Assembly: GCA_949297785.1 (NCBI GenBank)
Contig: CASFTW010000001.1
Span: 1 to 64,000, forward strand
DNA length: 64,000 nucleotides
Direction of reading: 5' to 3'
Source: an uncultured Spirochaetales bacterium
Lineage (GTDB): Bacteria; Spirochaetota; Spirochaetia; Sphaerochaetales; Sphaerochaetaceae
Part shown: in pieces, positions 1 through 6,946 of the stretch
Layout of the letters: each line of letters starts with the position of its first letter
Position numbering within the stretch: the stretch's first letter is position 1
Notes under the pieces: model-generated
What the model was told of the DNA's origin: nothing
Database searches by the model: none
What the model saw: only the letters and a program-made list of their open reading frames with translations
Position numbers and translations under genes: made by a program

Positions 1-1
1 A

Positions 2-29
2 GAGGAAAAACCTCATAAAAACCGGTTTT
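2..29. other. Short hairpin and palindrome at window edge
   Basis: A small inverted repeat (GAGG, 5 A, CCTC at 2-14) is followed by the perfect palindrome AAAACCGGTTTT at 18-29. It may be the terminator of a gene lying left of the window, but there is no clear T tract and the upstream gene is not visible. Confidence 0.3.
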
Positions 30-95
30 CCGATTCAAATCATAGCGTTTCGGATTGTTTCAGTGAAGTTTAGTACATAATTTTCGCTCTCGTTG

Positions 96-104
96 TGTTA
101 TAAT
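96..104 (+). promoter_or_regulatory. Extended -10 promoter, leaderless type
   Basis: TG at 96-97, one base, then a perfect TATAAT at 99-104. Only six bases separate the hexamer from the ATG at 111, so transcription should start at or next to the start codon. No good -35 and no Shine-Dalgarno sequence are visible. Confidence 0.65.
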
Positions 105-110
105 GCATCT

Positions 111-689
111 ATGGTAAATGAGTTTAAAATCTGGCTGAAAGACAATTCCTCTGTCTATGATGCGCTTGAGGAAGCACTCCTTTCTGTGAAAAGCGGAAAG
201 AAAGTGCTTGCAGTAGGTCCTTTTTCCCTTGTCGCCGCTGCAGTGCTTGACGAGAAGCTTTGCGGAAATGTCGAGGTCATGTGCGACAATCTGGAATTCA
301 TAAATGATTTCAGGACCAGCATCGATCCTGAAGGCAGAATACCTGTAAGACGGGGAGTTGAAGGGACTTTCGATTTCATTTTCGCTCCGATGTATATAAA
401 TCATATTCCGAAGAACAGGCTTGTGAGTTTTCTGTTTGATGTTTATGACGCACTTGAGAAAGGAGGGCTCTTCACATTTTCATTTCAGGACAGCCTGAAG
501 GTCGATCTTGATGAGGGAAAGGAAATGCCGCTCTGGTTCAGCCGCACTGAGAAGCTTTTCACGAAGTATTATACGATGCAGGATGTGCTGAACACCCTGA
601 TCACGATAGGTTTCAAGATAAAGAATATCAGCGAGGTTGAAGGGGAAGGCATAATTCATGCAGTCTGCTTTGAATGCATAAAACTGTAA
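111..689 (+). CDS. Methyltransferase-like protein, function unknown
   Basis: A 192-residue soluble protein. The order of hydrophobic strands (VLAVGPFSLVAAAVL near residue 33, an acidic VEVMCDN strand end, FDFIFAPMY near 85, and a YDALEKGGLFTFSF stretch near 112) resembles a class I SAM-dependent methyltransferase. The glycine-rich SAM loop is not typical, since GPFSL replaces GxGxG, so SAM binding is uncertain. A TTG start at 93 is possible in frame, but it would lie upstream of the -10 box, so the ATG at 111 is preferred. The next gene follows after 85 bases with its own promoter. The fold is an inference and the substrate is unknown. Confidence 0.6.
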   Translation: MVNEFKIWLKDNSSVYDALEEALLSVKSGKKVLAVGPFSLVAAAVLDEKLCGNVEVMCDNLEFINDFRTSIDPEGRIPVRRGVEGTFDFIFAPMYINHIPKNRLVSFLFDVYDALEKGGLFTFSFQDSLKVDLDEGKEMPLWFSRTEKLFTKYYTMQDVLNTLITIGFKIKNISEVEGEGIIHAVCFECIKL

Positions 690-721
690 AAGGAGATTGT
701 GTGAAGATATCTTCAATGCTA

Positions 722-749
722 TTGAAAAAAAACGGAATTGAAGTACATT
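722..749 (+). promoter_or_regulatory. Promoter for the small membrane protein
   Basis: TTGAAA at 722-727, a 16-bp spacer, and TACATT at 744-749. A GGGAGG ribosome site lies further downstream, near 760, before the ATG at 775. Confidence 0.5.
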
Positions 750-774
750 GTTTCATGTCGGGAGGAAAATGTAA

Positions 775-1197
775 ATGAAGAAAAGTACTTTAATCACGCT
801 GATTGTTTCAATCCTGCTGATCGTGGCAGGATTCGTGCTTGTGGGCTGCGGCATCTCAAGTGCATATGATACATTTGAATACCGTTTCGGAAGAGCTGTA
901 TATTTTGAATCTTCCTTCATCAATTACAATCTTGAATCAAAACTTCTTACGACGTTCGGGCAGATGACATTCATCCTCGGTATCGCAGGAGTTTTCCTTT
1001 TCGCCTATCTTGCAATAAAGAATCCGAAGGAAAGGAAAGAGAAGAAGATCAGTGGAAGCGTAAGGGAAAGAGCGTATGCAGAGCCTGTACATGAATACAG
1101 GGCAGAGCCCGTTCATCCTGTGAAGGAAGAAAGCAATGAGAGAGTGCCGGAAGACGGGAATGAAAATGAATCTGGCGATACTCAAGAGACAAAGTAA
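775..1197 (+). CDS. Small membrane protein with charged C-tail
   Basis: 140 residues. Residues 5-27 form one hydrophobic segment and residues 62-82 a second; about 28 residues that include a tyrosine/phenylalanine-rich stretch lie between them. After the second helix the chain is charged and low in complexity (KNPKERKEKK, then many E, P and V), with a near repeat AEPVHEYRAEPVHP. The predicted topology puts this tail in the cytoplasm. The LVGCG near residue 24 looks like a lipobox but lies at the end of a long helix and lacks typical n-region spacing, so lipidation is unlikely. No family is recognised. It has its own promoter and a GGGAGG ribosome site. Confidence 0.6.
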   Translation: MKKSTLITLIVSILLIVAGFVLVGCGISSAYDTFEYRFGRAVYFESSFINYNLESKLLTTFGQMTFILGIAGVFLFAYLAIKNPKERKEKKISGSVRERAYAEPVHEYRAEPVHPVKEESNERVPEDGNENESGDTQETK

Positions 1198-1207
1198 GAC
1201 CGGGTAA

Positions 1208-1237
1208 TTGACATTTGCCGCGATAAATGGCTAAATA
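1208..1237 (+). promoter_or_regulatory. Promoter for the 54-residue CxxC protein
   Basis: Consensus TTGACA at 1208-1213, an 18-bp spacer, and TAAATA at 1232-1237. It directs transcription into the small gene at 1273, which has AGGAG at 1262-1266. Confidence 0.65.
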
Positions 1238-1272
1238 GTCGTTGCGCAAATTCAAACCTATAGGAGTCAAAA

Positions 1273-1437
1273 ATGTCAAAAGCACATAGAGGTACTGGCA
1301 TCAGAGAACTGGCTAATCAGGGTAGAGCAACATGTCCGGTCTGCAAGAGAGAGGCAATCAAGTGCCTTTACGAAGTAGAGATGGACGGTGCAAAGCTCAA
1401 TGTCTGCAAGCAGTGCAATGCCAAGCTCAAGAAATAA
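1273..1437 (+). CDS. 54-residue CxxC zinc-ribbon-like protein
   Basis: A short gene with every sign of being real: a consensus promoter (1208-1237), AGGAG six bases before the ATG, and a hairpin-plus-T terminator (1458-1487). The protein begins MSKAHRGTGIRELANQG, then has CPVCKRE, a middle stretch with an extra cysteine, and CKQCNAKLKK at the end. Two CxxC pairs about 28 residues apart suggest one bound zinc. It is very basic, which suits nucleic acid or ribosome binding. It is not ribosomal protein L28 or L33 by sequence. I think similar small proteins occur in other spirochaetes, but I know of no assigned function. Confidence 0.75.
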   Translation: MSKAHRGTGIRELANQGRATCPVCKREAIKCLYEVEMDGAKLNVCKQCNAKLKK

Positions 1438-1457
1438 GATCAGTATGGTCTTTCATG

Positions 1458-1487
1458 TCGAGGTTGTTGTCCAGCCTCGATTTTTTT
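1458..1487 (+). terminator. Terminator of the CxxC gene
   Basis: Stem TCGAGG (1458-1463) with CCTCGA (1475-1480), an 11-base loop and seven T. The loop contains the -35 of the murC promoter, and the T tract runs into its -10 box. Confidence 0.7.
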
Positions 1488-1492
1488 ATACT
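1464..1492 (+). promoter_or_regulatory. murC promoter nested in a terminator, leaderless type
   Basis: TTGTTG at 1464-1469 lies in the terminator loop. A 17-bp spacer leads to TATACT at 1487-1492. The murC ATG is at 1501, eight bases after the -10. No Shine-Dalgarno sequence is seen, so a leaderless or nearly leaderless mRNA is expected. Confidence 0.65.
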
Positions 1493-1500
1493 TTTCACAT

Positions 1501-2898
1501 ATGAAATATTTTCTTGTAGGTATCAAAGGCACAGGCCTTTCCCATCTTGCCGCCTATCTGGTAAAAGGCGGGAATGAAGTGGAAGGCTGCGATGTCAGCG
1601 AGGACTTCTTCACTTCCATAATACTGAAAGGCATCACACTGCATCCGCTTGATTCTCCGCTTCCTTCCGGTACGGATGTTATCGTTTATTCCACAAGTTA
1701 TGAGAACCGTTCGGTCCCTGCAATGGAAGAAGGAAGAAAAAGGGGTGTGAAAATATTGTCATACCCCCAGATGCTTGCGGTTTTATCTTCCGCAATGCCG
1801 TCACTTGCCGTATGCGGCACTCACGGCAAGAGCACGACATGTGCAGCTGCCAGTTTTCTGGCTTCTTCACTCACTCTGCCTTACGGCTCAGTATACGGTT
1901 CGTTCCTTTTGGGAAATGAAAAGGTCTTTCATGACGGTGATGAAGGCATTATCATCGAAGCATGCGAGTATCAGGATCATTTCATGCTATACGACCCAGC
2001 AGTCCTTACCGTGACATCACTTGAGTTCGATCATCCTGATTACTTCGAGGATCTTGATGCCGTGAAGAAGAGTTTCAGGAACAGGGTGACTTCTCTGAAA
2101 AAAGGAGCCGTTGTCGTATACAATACCGATATATCCAGATATGTGAAGGACTGGCAGAGCGAAAGACCGGATCTGGTTTTCATCGGCTATGGTGACAGAG
2201 GCCCTTTTTCCCTGTCGAAGAATGCACAGGACAACTGGACTCTTACAGGTGTTGAAGGAAGTTTCATCTGTCATGAGAAAAACGTTGCCATCGTATATGA
2301 TTACATAGCAGCTGCCGTATCGCTTGCGGCCCTGATGCTTTGCACTGAGAACAGAACTGTTTCCGTTTCATCTGTTGCAGCGCTCCTGCCCCGTATGCTT
2401 TCGTTTATCGGTTCTTTCCCGGGACTTGCCGCAAGGGGAGAGGTTGTGAAAACTGAAGGCGGGGTTACCTATATTGACGACTATGCCCATCATCCCCATG
2501 AGATCAAGGTCTGCCTTGACAACCTGAGACAGAAATACCCGGGAAGACGGATCATCGCGCTTTTCATGCCGCATACTGCAAGCCGCACCAGAGCACTCAT
2601 GAAGGACTTTGTGACGGTGCTCTCGGCATTTGATGCGCTTTTCATACAGAATGTCTATTCATCTGCACGCTCTGACGGAGGCAATGAAGCCTCATTGCAG
2701 CTTTACAAGGCTCTTGAGAAAAAGGTTTTCAGAACCTTCTACGGCAGACTCAACAGCGTTGCATACTGCGACAGCGATGATGATGCGGTAATGAGAACCG
2801 CTTCGTTTCTCATCCCCGGCGATATCCTTGTGACACTTGGTGCCGGAGACAACCGTGCTCTGATTGACAGGATAGCATCTGCTGGAAGATTATCGTGA
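1501..2898 (+). CDS. murC: UDP-N-acetylmuramate--L-alanine ligase
   Basis: 465 residues, the usual MurC length. It adds L-alanine to UDP-MurNAc, using ATP, in cytoplasmic peptidoglycan precursor synthesis. The N-terminal Rossmann part shows GIKGTGLSHLA (residues 7-17); the ATP loop GTHGKST is at 106-112; EACEYQDHF near 151 and the following FDHPDYF match the MurC metal and substrate region of the Gram-positive-like branch; DDYAHHPHE near 326 is the central Mur-ligase signature. Mpl is the main alternative, but the EACEY form favours MurC. murD lies elsewhere in this window (37966-39327), so these mur genes are dispersed rather than in a dcw cluster. Confidence 0.88.
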   Translation: MKYFLVGIKGTGLSHLAAYLVKGGNEVEGCDVSEDFFTSIILKGITLHPLDSPLPSGTDVIVYSTSYENRSVPAMEEGRKRGVKILSYPQMLAVLSSAMPSLAVCGTHGKSTTCAAASFLASSLTLPYGSVYGSFLLGNEKVFHDGDEGIIIEACEYQDHFMLYDPAVLTVTSLEFDHPDYFEDLDAVKKSFRNRVTSLKKGAVVVYNTDISRYVKDWQSERPDLVFIGYGDRGPFSLSKNAQDNWTLTGVEGSFICHEKNVAIVYDYIAAAVSLAALMLCTENRTVSVSSVAALLPRMLSFIGSFPGLAARGEVVKTEGGVTYIDDYAHHPHEIKVCLDNLRQKYPGRRIIALFMPHTASRTRALMKDFVTVLSAFDALFIQNVYSSARSDGGNEASLQLYKALEKKVFRTFYGRLNSVAYCDSDDDAVMRTASFLIPGDILVTLGAGDNRALIDRIASAGRLS

Positions 2899-2932
2899 AA
2901 TATAGTAGGGTAGATGAAACAGGAGAAGAGAA

Positions 2933-3802
2933 TTGAATAGCATGACCGGTTACGGCTACAGAAGTGTGAGCCGTGATGACTATCAGATTGAGATTGAGAT
3001 AAAAGGATACAACAACAGGTATCTTGAGATTGCAAGCTATATAAACAGCAGTCTCAGTTCATATGAAGGCTATATAACCTCACAGGTGAAGAAGGTCGCC
3101 AGAAGGGGTAAGATCGAGCTGTCCGTCAAGCTCAAGGTTTTCGAAAGCGAAGCTGAAGTCCACCTTGACGAGGCTCTTTTCCGGCAGTACCTTGCGGCAT
3201 TCCGCAGGGCTGAGGAAATTTCTTCCCTTCATTTCGATGTGGATGCTTCCGCCCTGCTGAGGATAGAAGACCTTTTCTCCACTTCCTGTCAGAAGAATGC
3301 TGAAGTGTATAAAGATGCGCTTGACGAGGCGCTTGAAGGCGCTCTTAATGATTTCTCGCTCAGCCGCAGCAGGGAAGGAGAGGAAACAAAGAAGGATCTG
3401 TACCGTCTGGGACGCTCATTTGAGGAAGCCAACGATAGAATCGGACGCAGTGTCCTTGAATATGAAGATTATTTCAGGAAACTTCTCATCGAGAAATATG
3501 AGGAGCTGGACCTTTCTTCACGCTATGATGAGACAAAGCTGCTTCAGGAGATCGGCGCACTGCTTGTGAAGTATTCCATCAATGAGGAGCAGAACAGGCT
3601 CAAAACCCACATAAAGGAGTATTTCAAACTGCTTGAGTCTTCGGAGCCTGTAGGAAAGAAGCTGGACTTCCTCTGTCAGGAGATGAACAGGGAAGTCAAC
3701 ACCACAGCAAGCAAGAGCCAGAATGTCAGCATCACTCTGGAGACAGTGCAGATGAAGGATGATCTTGAAAACATAAGAGAACAGATAAGGAACATAGAAT
3801 GA
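2933..3802 (+). CDS. yicC: YicC/YloC family endoribonuclease
   Basis: 289 residues. The start MNSMTGYGY matches the N-terminal signature of the YicC family, which supports the TTG codon at 2933; GGAG lies about seven bases upstream. The C-terminal DUF1732-type region carries KLDFLCQEMNREVNTTASK, the most conserved stretch of the family, followed by helices. YicC/YloC proteins are known as RNA-cleaving or RNA-decay factors. The gene overlaps the next one by four bases (ATGA), so the two should be translated together. Its place before a nucleotide-kinase-like gene and rpoZ follows the common yicC-gmk-rpoZ order. Confidence 0.88.
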   Translation: MNSMTGYGYRSVSRDDYQIEIEIKGYNNRYLEIASYINSSLSSYEGYITSQVKKVARRGKIELSVKLKVFESEAEVHLDEALFRQYLAAFRRAEEISSLHFDVDASALLRIEDLFSTSCQKNAEVYKDALDEALEGALNDFSLSRSREGEETKKDLYRLGRSFEEANDRIGRSVLEYEDYFRKLLIEKYEELDLSSRYDETKLLQEIGALLVKYSINEEQNRLKTHIKEYFKLLESSEPVGKKLDFLCQEMNREVNTTASKSQNVSITLETVQMKDDLENIREQIRNIE

Positions 3803-4317
3803 GAATTGCGATCAGTTCAAAGTCGGGCTGCGGCAATACTACAGTGTGTACGCTGCTTGCCTCAAAACTCGGCTACAAACTTATTAATTTCACTTTCCGC
3901 CAGCTGGCCGAGGAGAATGGTGTTGATTTCTGGACTTTCTGCCAGATGGCAGAGAATGATGACAATATTGACAGACAGCTTGACAGCCGTCAGGTTGAGA
4001 TGGCAATGGCAGAGAAAAACTGCGTGCTCGGTTCCCGTCTTGCTATCTGGATGCTCGATGCTGCCGATCTCAAAGTGTATCTGACCGCAGATGCAGGCAC
4101 CAGGGCCCGCAGGATTTTCAACAGGGAAGGCGGAAGCTATGAGGAACGTCTTGAACAGACTGTCAGACGCGATGAGAGGGACTCTGCCAGATACAGAAGA
4201 ATCTACGGCATCGACAACAATGATACATCCAGGGCAGATCTCGTAATTGCCACTGACGACAAGACGCCGGAAGAAATTGTTTCCATTATTATGAGTGAAG
4301 TGAAAAAACGGAGTTGA
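3799..4317 (+). CDS. Cytidylate kinase-like P-loop protein
   Basis: 172 residues. The chain begins with a P-loop-like SSKSGCGNTTV (residues 6-16) and continues in the manner of the archaeal/second type of cytidylate kinase: VLGSRLAIW near 76, DLKVYLTAD near 91, a lid-like ARRIFNREGG near 102 and RDERDSARYRRIYGID. It would phosphorylate CMP or dCMP with ATP. The usual P-loop lysine is replaced by asparagine (GCGNT). From memory the GNT form recurs in spirochaete relatives, so this may be a variant rather than damage. It occupies the position where gmk is normally found; a GMP role cannot be ruled out. Confidence 0.75.
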   Translation: MRIAISSKSGCGNTTVCTLLASKLGYKLINFTFRQLAEENGVDFWTFCQMAENDDNIDRQLDSRQVEMAMAEKNCVLGSRLAIWMLDAADLKVYLTADAGTRARRIFNREGGSYEERLEQTVRRDERDSARYRRIYGIDNNDTSRADLVIATDDKTPEEIVSIIMSEVKKRS

Positions 4318-4342
4318 AAAACTTTCTCATGTTCTGTATTAT
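4314..4342 (+). promoter_or_regulatory. rpoZ-miaA promoter
   Basis: TTGAAA at 4314-4319 (overlapping the stop of the kinase-like gene), a 17-bp spacer, and TATTAT at 4337-4342. GAGGAG near 4357 precedes the TTG start of rpoZ. Confidence 0.65.
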
Positions 4343-4368
4343 TCTCAAGTTAAGCGAGGAGAAGCAAG

Positions 4369-4572
4369 TTGAGCATCTTATTAGACAAGCTGATTGATAA
4401 AGAAGGCAATATTTATGAAATGACCTGTGTCGCCATCAAGGAAGCAAATGTCATTCAGGGTACAAACCTCAAGGATGAGATTGAGAAGAACGGCGAGAAG
4501 GTCACCACTCATGTCCTCTCACAAGTCTTGAATGATGAAATCAAGTACACAACAGGTGACGAGGAAAAATAA
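4369..4572 (+). CDS. rpoZ: RNA polymerase omega subunit
   Basis: 67 residues with a TTG start and GAGGAG seven bases upstream. Omega helps assemble and stabilise the beta-prime subunit of RNA polymerase. The sequence has the expected small-helical pattern, with NIYEMTCVAIKEANVI resembling the conserved first helices and an acidic end. It follows the yicC and nucleotide-kinase genes, the classic context of rpoZ. The identity rests on context plus this weak but characteristic sequence. Its 3' end overlaps the beginning of miaA by 41 bases if miaA starts at 4532. Confidence 0.72.
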   Translation: MSILLDKLIDKEGNIYEMTCVAIKEANVIQGTNLKDEIEKNGEKVTTHVLSQVLNDEIKYTTGDEEK

Positions 4573-5494
4573 GCCGATAATTTTCCTTTTCGGGCCGACG
4601 GCCAGCGGAAAGACTTCGCTGGTGGAAGCATTGTTTACATCCGGCTATCAGATTGTAAATGCAGACTCTGTTCAGGTGTACAGACACCTTGATATAGGGT
4701 CTGCAAAGCCGTCTGAAGAGCTTATGGGAAAAATCCCTCACCATCTTGTAGATATCCTGGATCCGTGGCAGCAGTTCACTGTCGGACAGTTCATTGAAAA
4801 AGCCGATGAGGCTGTCGATTCAATTTATGCCGATGGTGATATCCCGCTTGTAACCGGCGGCACTGCATTTTATTTCAAGCATTTTCTTTACGGTCTTTCG
4901 TCTGCTCCTGTTGCGGATGAAAGTATAAGAGCGCGTGTTGATGCAGAACTTAAAAGAGATGGAGCTCATGCTCTTTATGAGAAACTCCGGCAGGCAGATC
5001 CTGTCAGTGCTGAAAGAATAAACATCAATGACACCTACCGTATAACACGTGCTCTTGAAGTGTGGTATCAGAGCGGCAGGCCGCTGTCAAGTTTCGCGCT
5101 TCCCGACAAGCCGCGCCGTGATATGAAACCTCTTGTCCTCAATATAGTCAGGGACAGACAAGAGCTTTACCGGAGAATAGATCGGAGGGTGGATGAAATG
5201 TTCTCTCTCGGCCTTGTCGATGAGATAAGAAAACTGAGGAAGATGGGAGCAGATCCATCCTGGCCCGGACTTGCCGGAATAGGGTATGCTGAATTCTTTT
5301 CGGCTTTTGACAACGGCTGCAGCAGCATGGAGGACATAAAAAATGCCATCTGCCGCAATTCAAGGCATTATGCCAAGAGACAGATGACATTCTTCAGATC
5401 GTTTTCAGATGTCGTTGACATCCATCCCGATGATCTGGCTTCAATCCGCAGCGTTGTTGACTGCTATCTCTCTGGGATTGAAAGTATCGATTAA
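4532..5494 (+). CDS. miaA: tRNA dimethylallyltransferase
   Basis: 320 residues. It transfers a dimethylallyl group to A37 of tRNAs that read UNN codons. Visible signatures are the P-loop FGPTASGKT (19-27), DSVQVYRHLDIGSAKP near 41, PHHLVDI near 66 and GGTAFYFKHFLYGL near 106. The start is uncertain: ATG at 4532 or 4535, or GTG at 4556, none with a strong ribosome site, all overlapping rpoZ, which suggests translational coupling. Its last 54 bases overlap the convergent gene at 5441-6946. Confidence 0.93.
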   Translation: MMKSSTQQVTRKNKPIIFLFGPTASGKTSLVEALFTSGYQIVNADSVQVYRHLDIGSAKPSEELMGKIPHHLVDILDPWQQFTVGQFIEKADEAVDSIYADGDIPLVTGGTAFYFKHFLYGLSSAPVADESIRARVDAELKRDGAHALYEKLRQADPVSAERININDTYRITRALEVWYQSGRPLSSFALPDKPRRDMKPLVLNIVRDRQELYRRIDRRVDEMFSLGLVDEIRKLRKMGADPSWPGLAGIGYAEFFSAFDNGCSSMEDIKNAICRNSRHYAKRQMTFFRSFSDVVDIHPDDLASIRSVVDCYLSGIESID

Positions 5495-6946
5495 CAGAGT
5501 ACCTGTGAATTTCACGCTTATGGCAGATACATCCGTGATATTCCACCAGCCACGCTTGTTCCAGGCGAATGTGAAATCCTGACTCATTGAGTAGACATAA
5601 ACCAGTGATTTGTCTTCTGCCGTGCTGATATCAGCCTGATCTTCCTCATTGTACGGATAGGGTGTGTAATATGTTCCTTCCACATGATATGAGTTCTCTC
5701 CGGTCTGTGTGATTTCAAGGTCCGTAACGCCGTAGATGCTTGAGGTGTTGCTTATTGCCGGCCGTCCGGCTTCAATCCAGTCATCAACGGGAATGAACGG
5801 GGAAACGCCCTCGTATGCGCTTCTCGTCTGTCTTGTCACGTACAGATTGATGACTTCGCTTTCCTGCGGGGCAGAGCAGCCGTCAAGGGCATCGGAAAGA
5901 TCATCGACATTGAGATTGTTCTGTGCTTCATAGAAAGCCTGGATCATTTCCACCTGGTTCATGTCCTTAGTGTACGGAGGCTCAAGCAGATTTGAAATAT
6001 AACTGAACAGGATGGCGGCAACAACGACGAAGACGACTGATGCCGTGATTATTATGCTTCCTTTCTGTCTCCAGAAATTCTTTCTTCTGGCTTCCTTCTC
6101 AATTTTCTCCATCAGCGATTTTGATTTTTCAGATGAAGCTATTTCGCTGCTTCTGGCCTTTAGCGCGGCTTCATCGATACTGGAAACGCTCCAGTCCAGT
6201 GAAGATGCCTTGCTGATGAACCAGCTGAGGTTGTCACAGGCACTCCTGTTTCCCATGATGTCCCTCTGGTCTCTTTCCTTCGCATGCATCACGAAATTGA
6301 TGAATCCTATGGTTTCATCGCTCAGTGAAGGGAAAAGTCCTTCTTTGTAGATTTCAAGCGGAATGTCATGACAGCCGGACTGCCTTATGCTGATGTCTTC
6401 ATACGGTTTTATTCCGGTAAGGGCGAAGTACATGAACTGGGCAAACTGCCTTATAAGTGAAAAGCCGGCTTCGGTATTGTTCTTGATGTAGCAGCCATGT
6501 GCGCTGTAGCGGTCTTCTTCGCTCAGATATATGGAAATGAGATCCCCCAGATCCGGTGGAAGGATGAGAACACCGTCTCCTCCATTTACGATGAAGAAAC
6601 GGTATGTCGGGATAATATTCACGATTGTGGAGGCGAATTTCTCTCCCCTCTGTGTGAGTATTCTGGCAATTGTGAGAATAATTGAAAGTGCCTTGTCCCT
6701 GTGCAGGGAGGCTATGCTGTCAAACGGTTCTATGTCTATTTTGTCAAAATAAACATAGCGGCTGCCTTCGATTGTGCAAAGTCCGGTCCATGTCCATGGA
6801 CACTCATCCCCGTTCAGAAAAAGGACTCCTTTCTGCTTTTCCCCCTGCATCATATGCTTGGGGGGCTGAAGATCTTCTCCTCCCAGCAGTATGCAGGTTT
6901 TCTCTTCTCCTTCTATGATTCTGTTTACAATATTACCGGCTTTCAT
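5441..6946 (-). CDS. Pseudokinase-like single-pass membrane protein
   Basis: 501 residues from the ATG at 6946, which overlaps the stop of the Memo-like gene by four bases. The N-terminal half (to about residue 250) recalls the C lobe of a Ser/Thr kinase: FAQFMYFALTGIKPYED, then LFPSLSDETIGFINFVMHAKERDQRDIMG, as in the helix F-I region. I cannot find the catalytic HRD or DFG motifs, so it should be inactive if it is a kinase relative. A charged stretch (about 275-300) leads to one membrane helix near 305-325, then a 170-residue outer domain of unknown type. It probably reports across the membrane. The kinase relation is an inference from pattern only. Confidence 0.55.
   Translation of the reverse strand: MKAGNIVNRIIEGEEKTCILLGGEDLQPPKHMMQGEKQKGVLFLNGDECPWTWTGLCTIEGSRYVYFDKIDIEPFDSIASLHRDKALSIILTIARILTQRGEKFASTIVNIIPTYRFFIVNGGDGVLILPPDLGDLISIYLSEEDRYSAHGCYIKNNTEAGFSLIRQFAQFMYFALTGIKPYEDISIRQSGCHDIPLEIYKEGLFPSLSDETIGFINFVMHAKERDQRDIMGNRSACDNLSWFISKASSLDWSVSSIDEAALKARSSEIASSEKSKSLMEKIEKEARRKNFWRQKGSIIITASVVFVVVAAILFSYISNLLEPPYTKDMNQVEMIQAFYEAQNNLNVDDLSDALDGCSAPQESEVINLYVTRQTRSAYEGVSPFIPVDDWIEAGRPAISNTSSIYGVTDLEITQTGENSYHVEGTYYTPYPYNEEDQADISTAEDKSLVYVYSMSQDFTFAWNKRGWWNITDVSAISVKFTGTLLIDTFNPREIAVNNAAD

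Noticed and set aside
702-713. GAAGATATCTTC palindrome
   Set aside because: A 12-bp palindrome with no loop, no T tract and no clear relation to the following promoter; too common at this base composition to call.
820-860. Lipobox-like LVGCG in the small membrane protein
   Set aside because: The cysteine is after a long transmembrane helix and lacks typical lipoprotein signal spacing.
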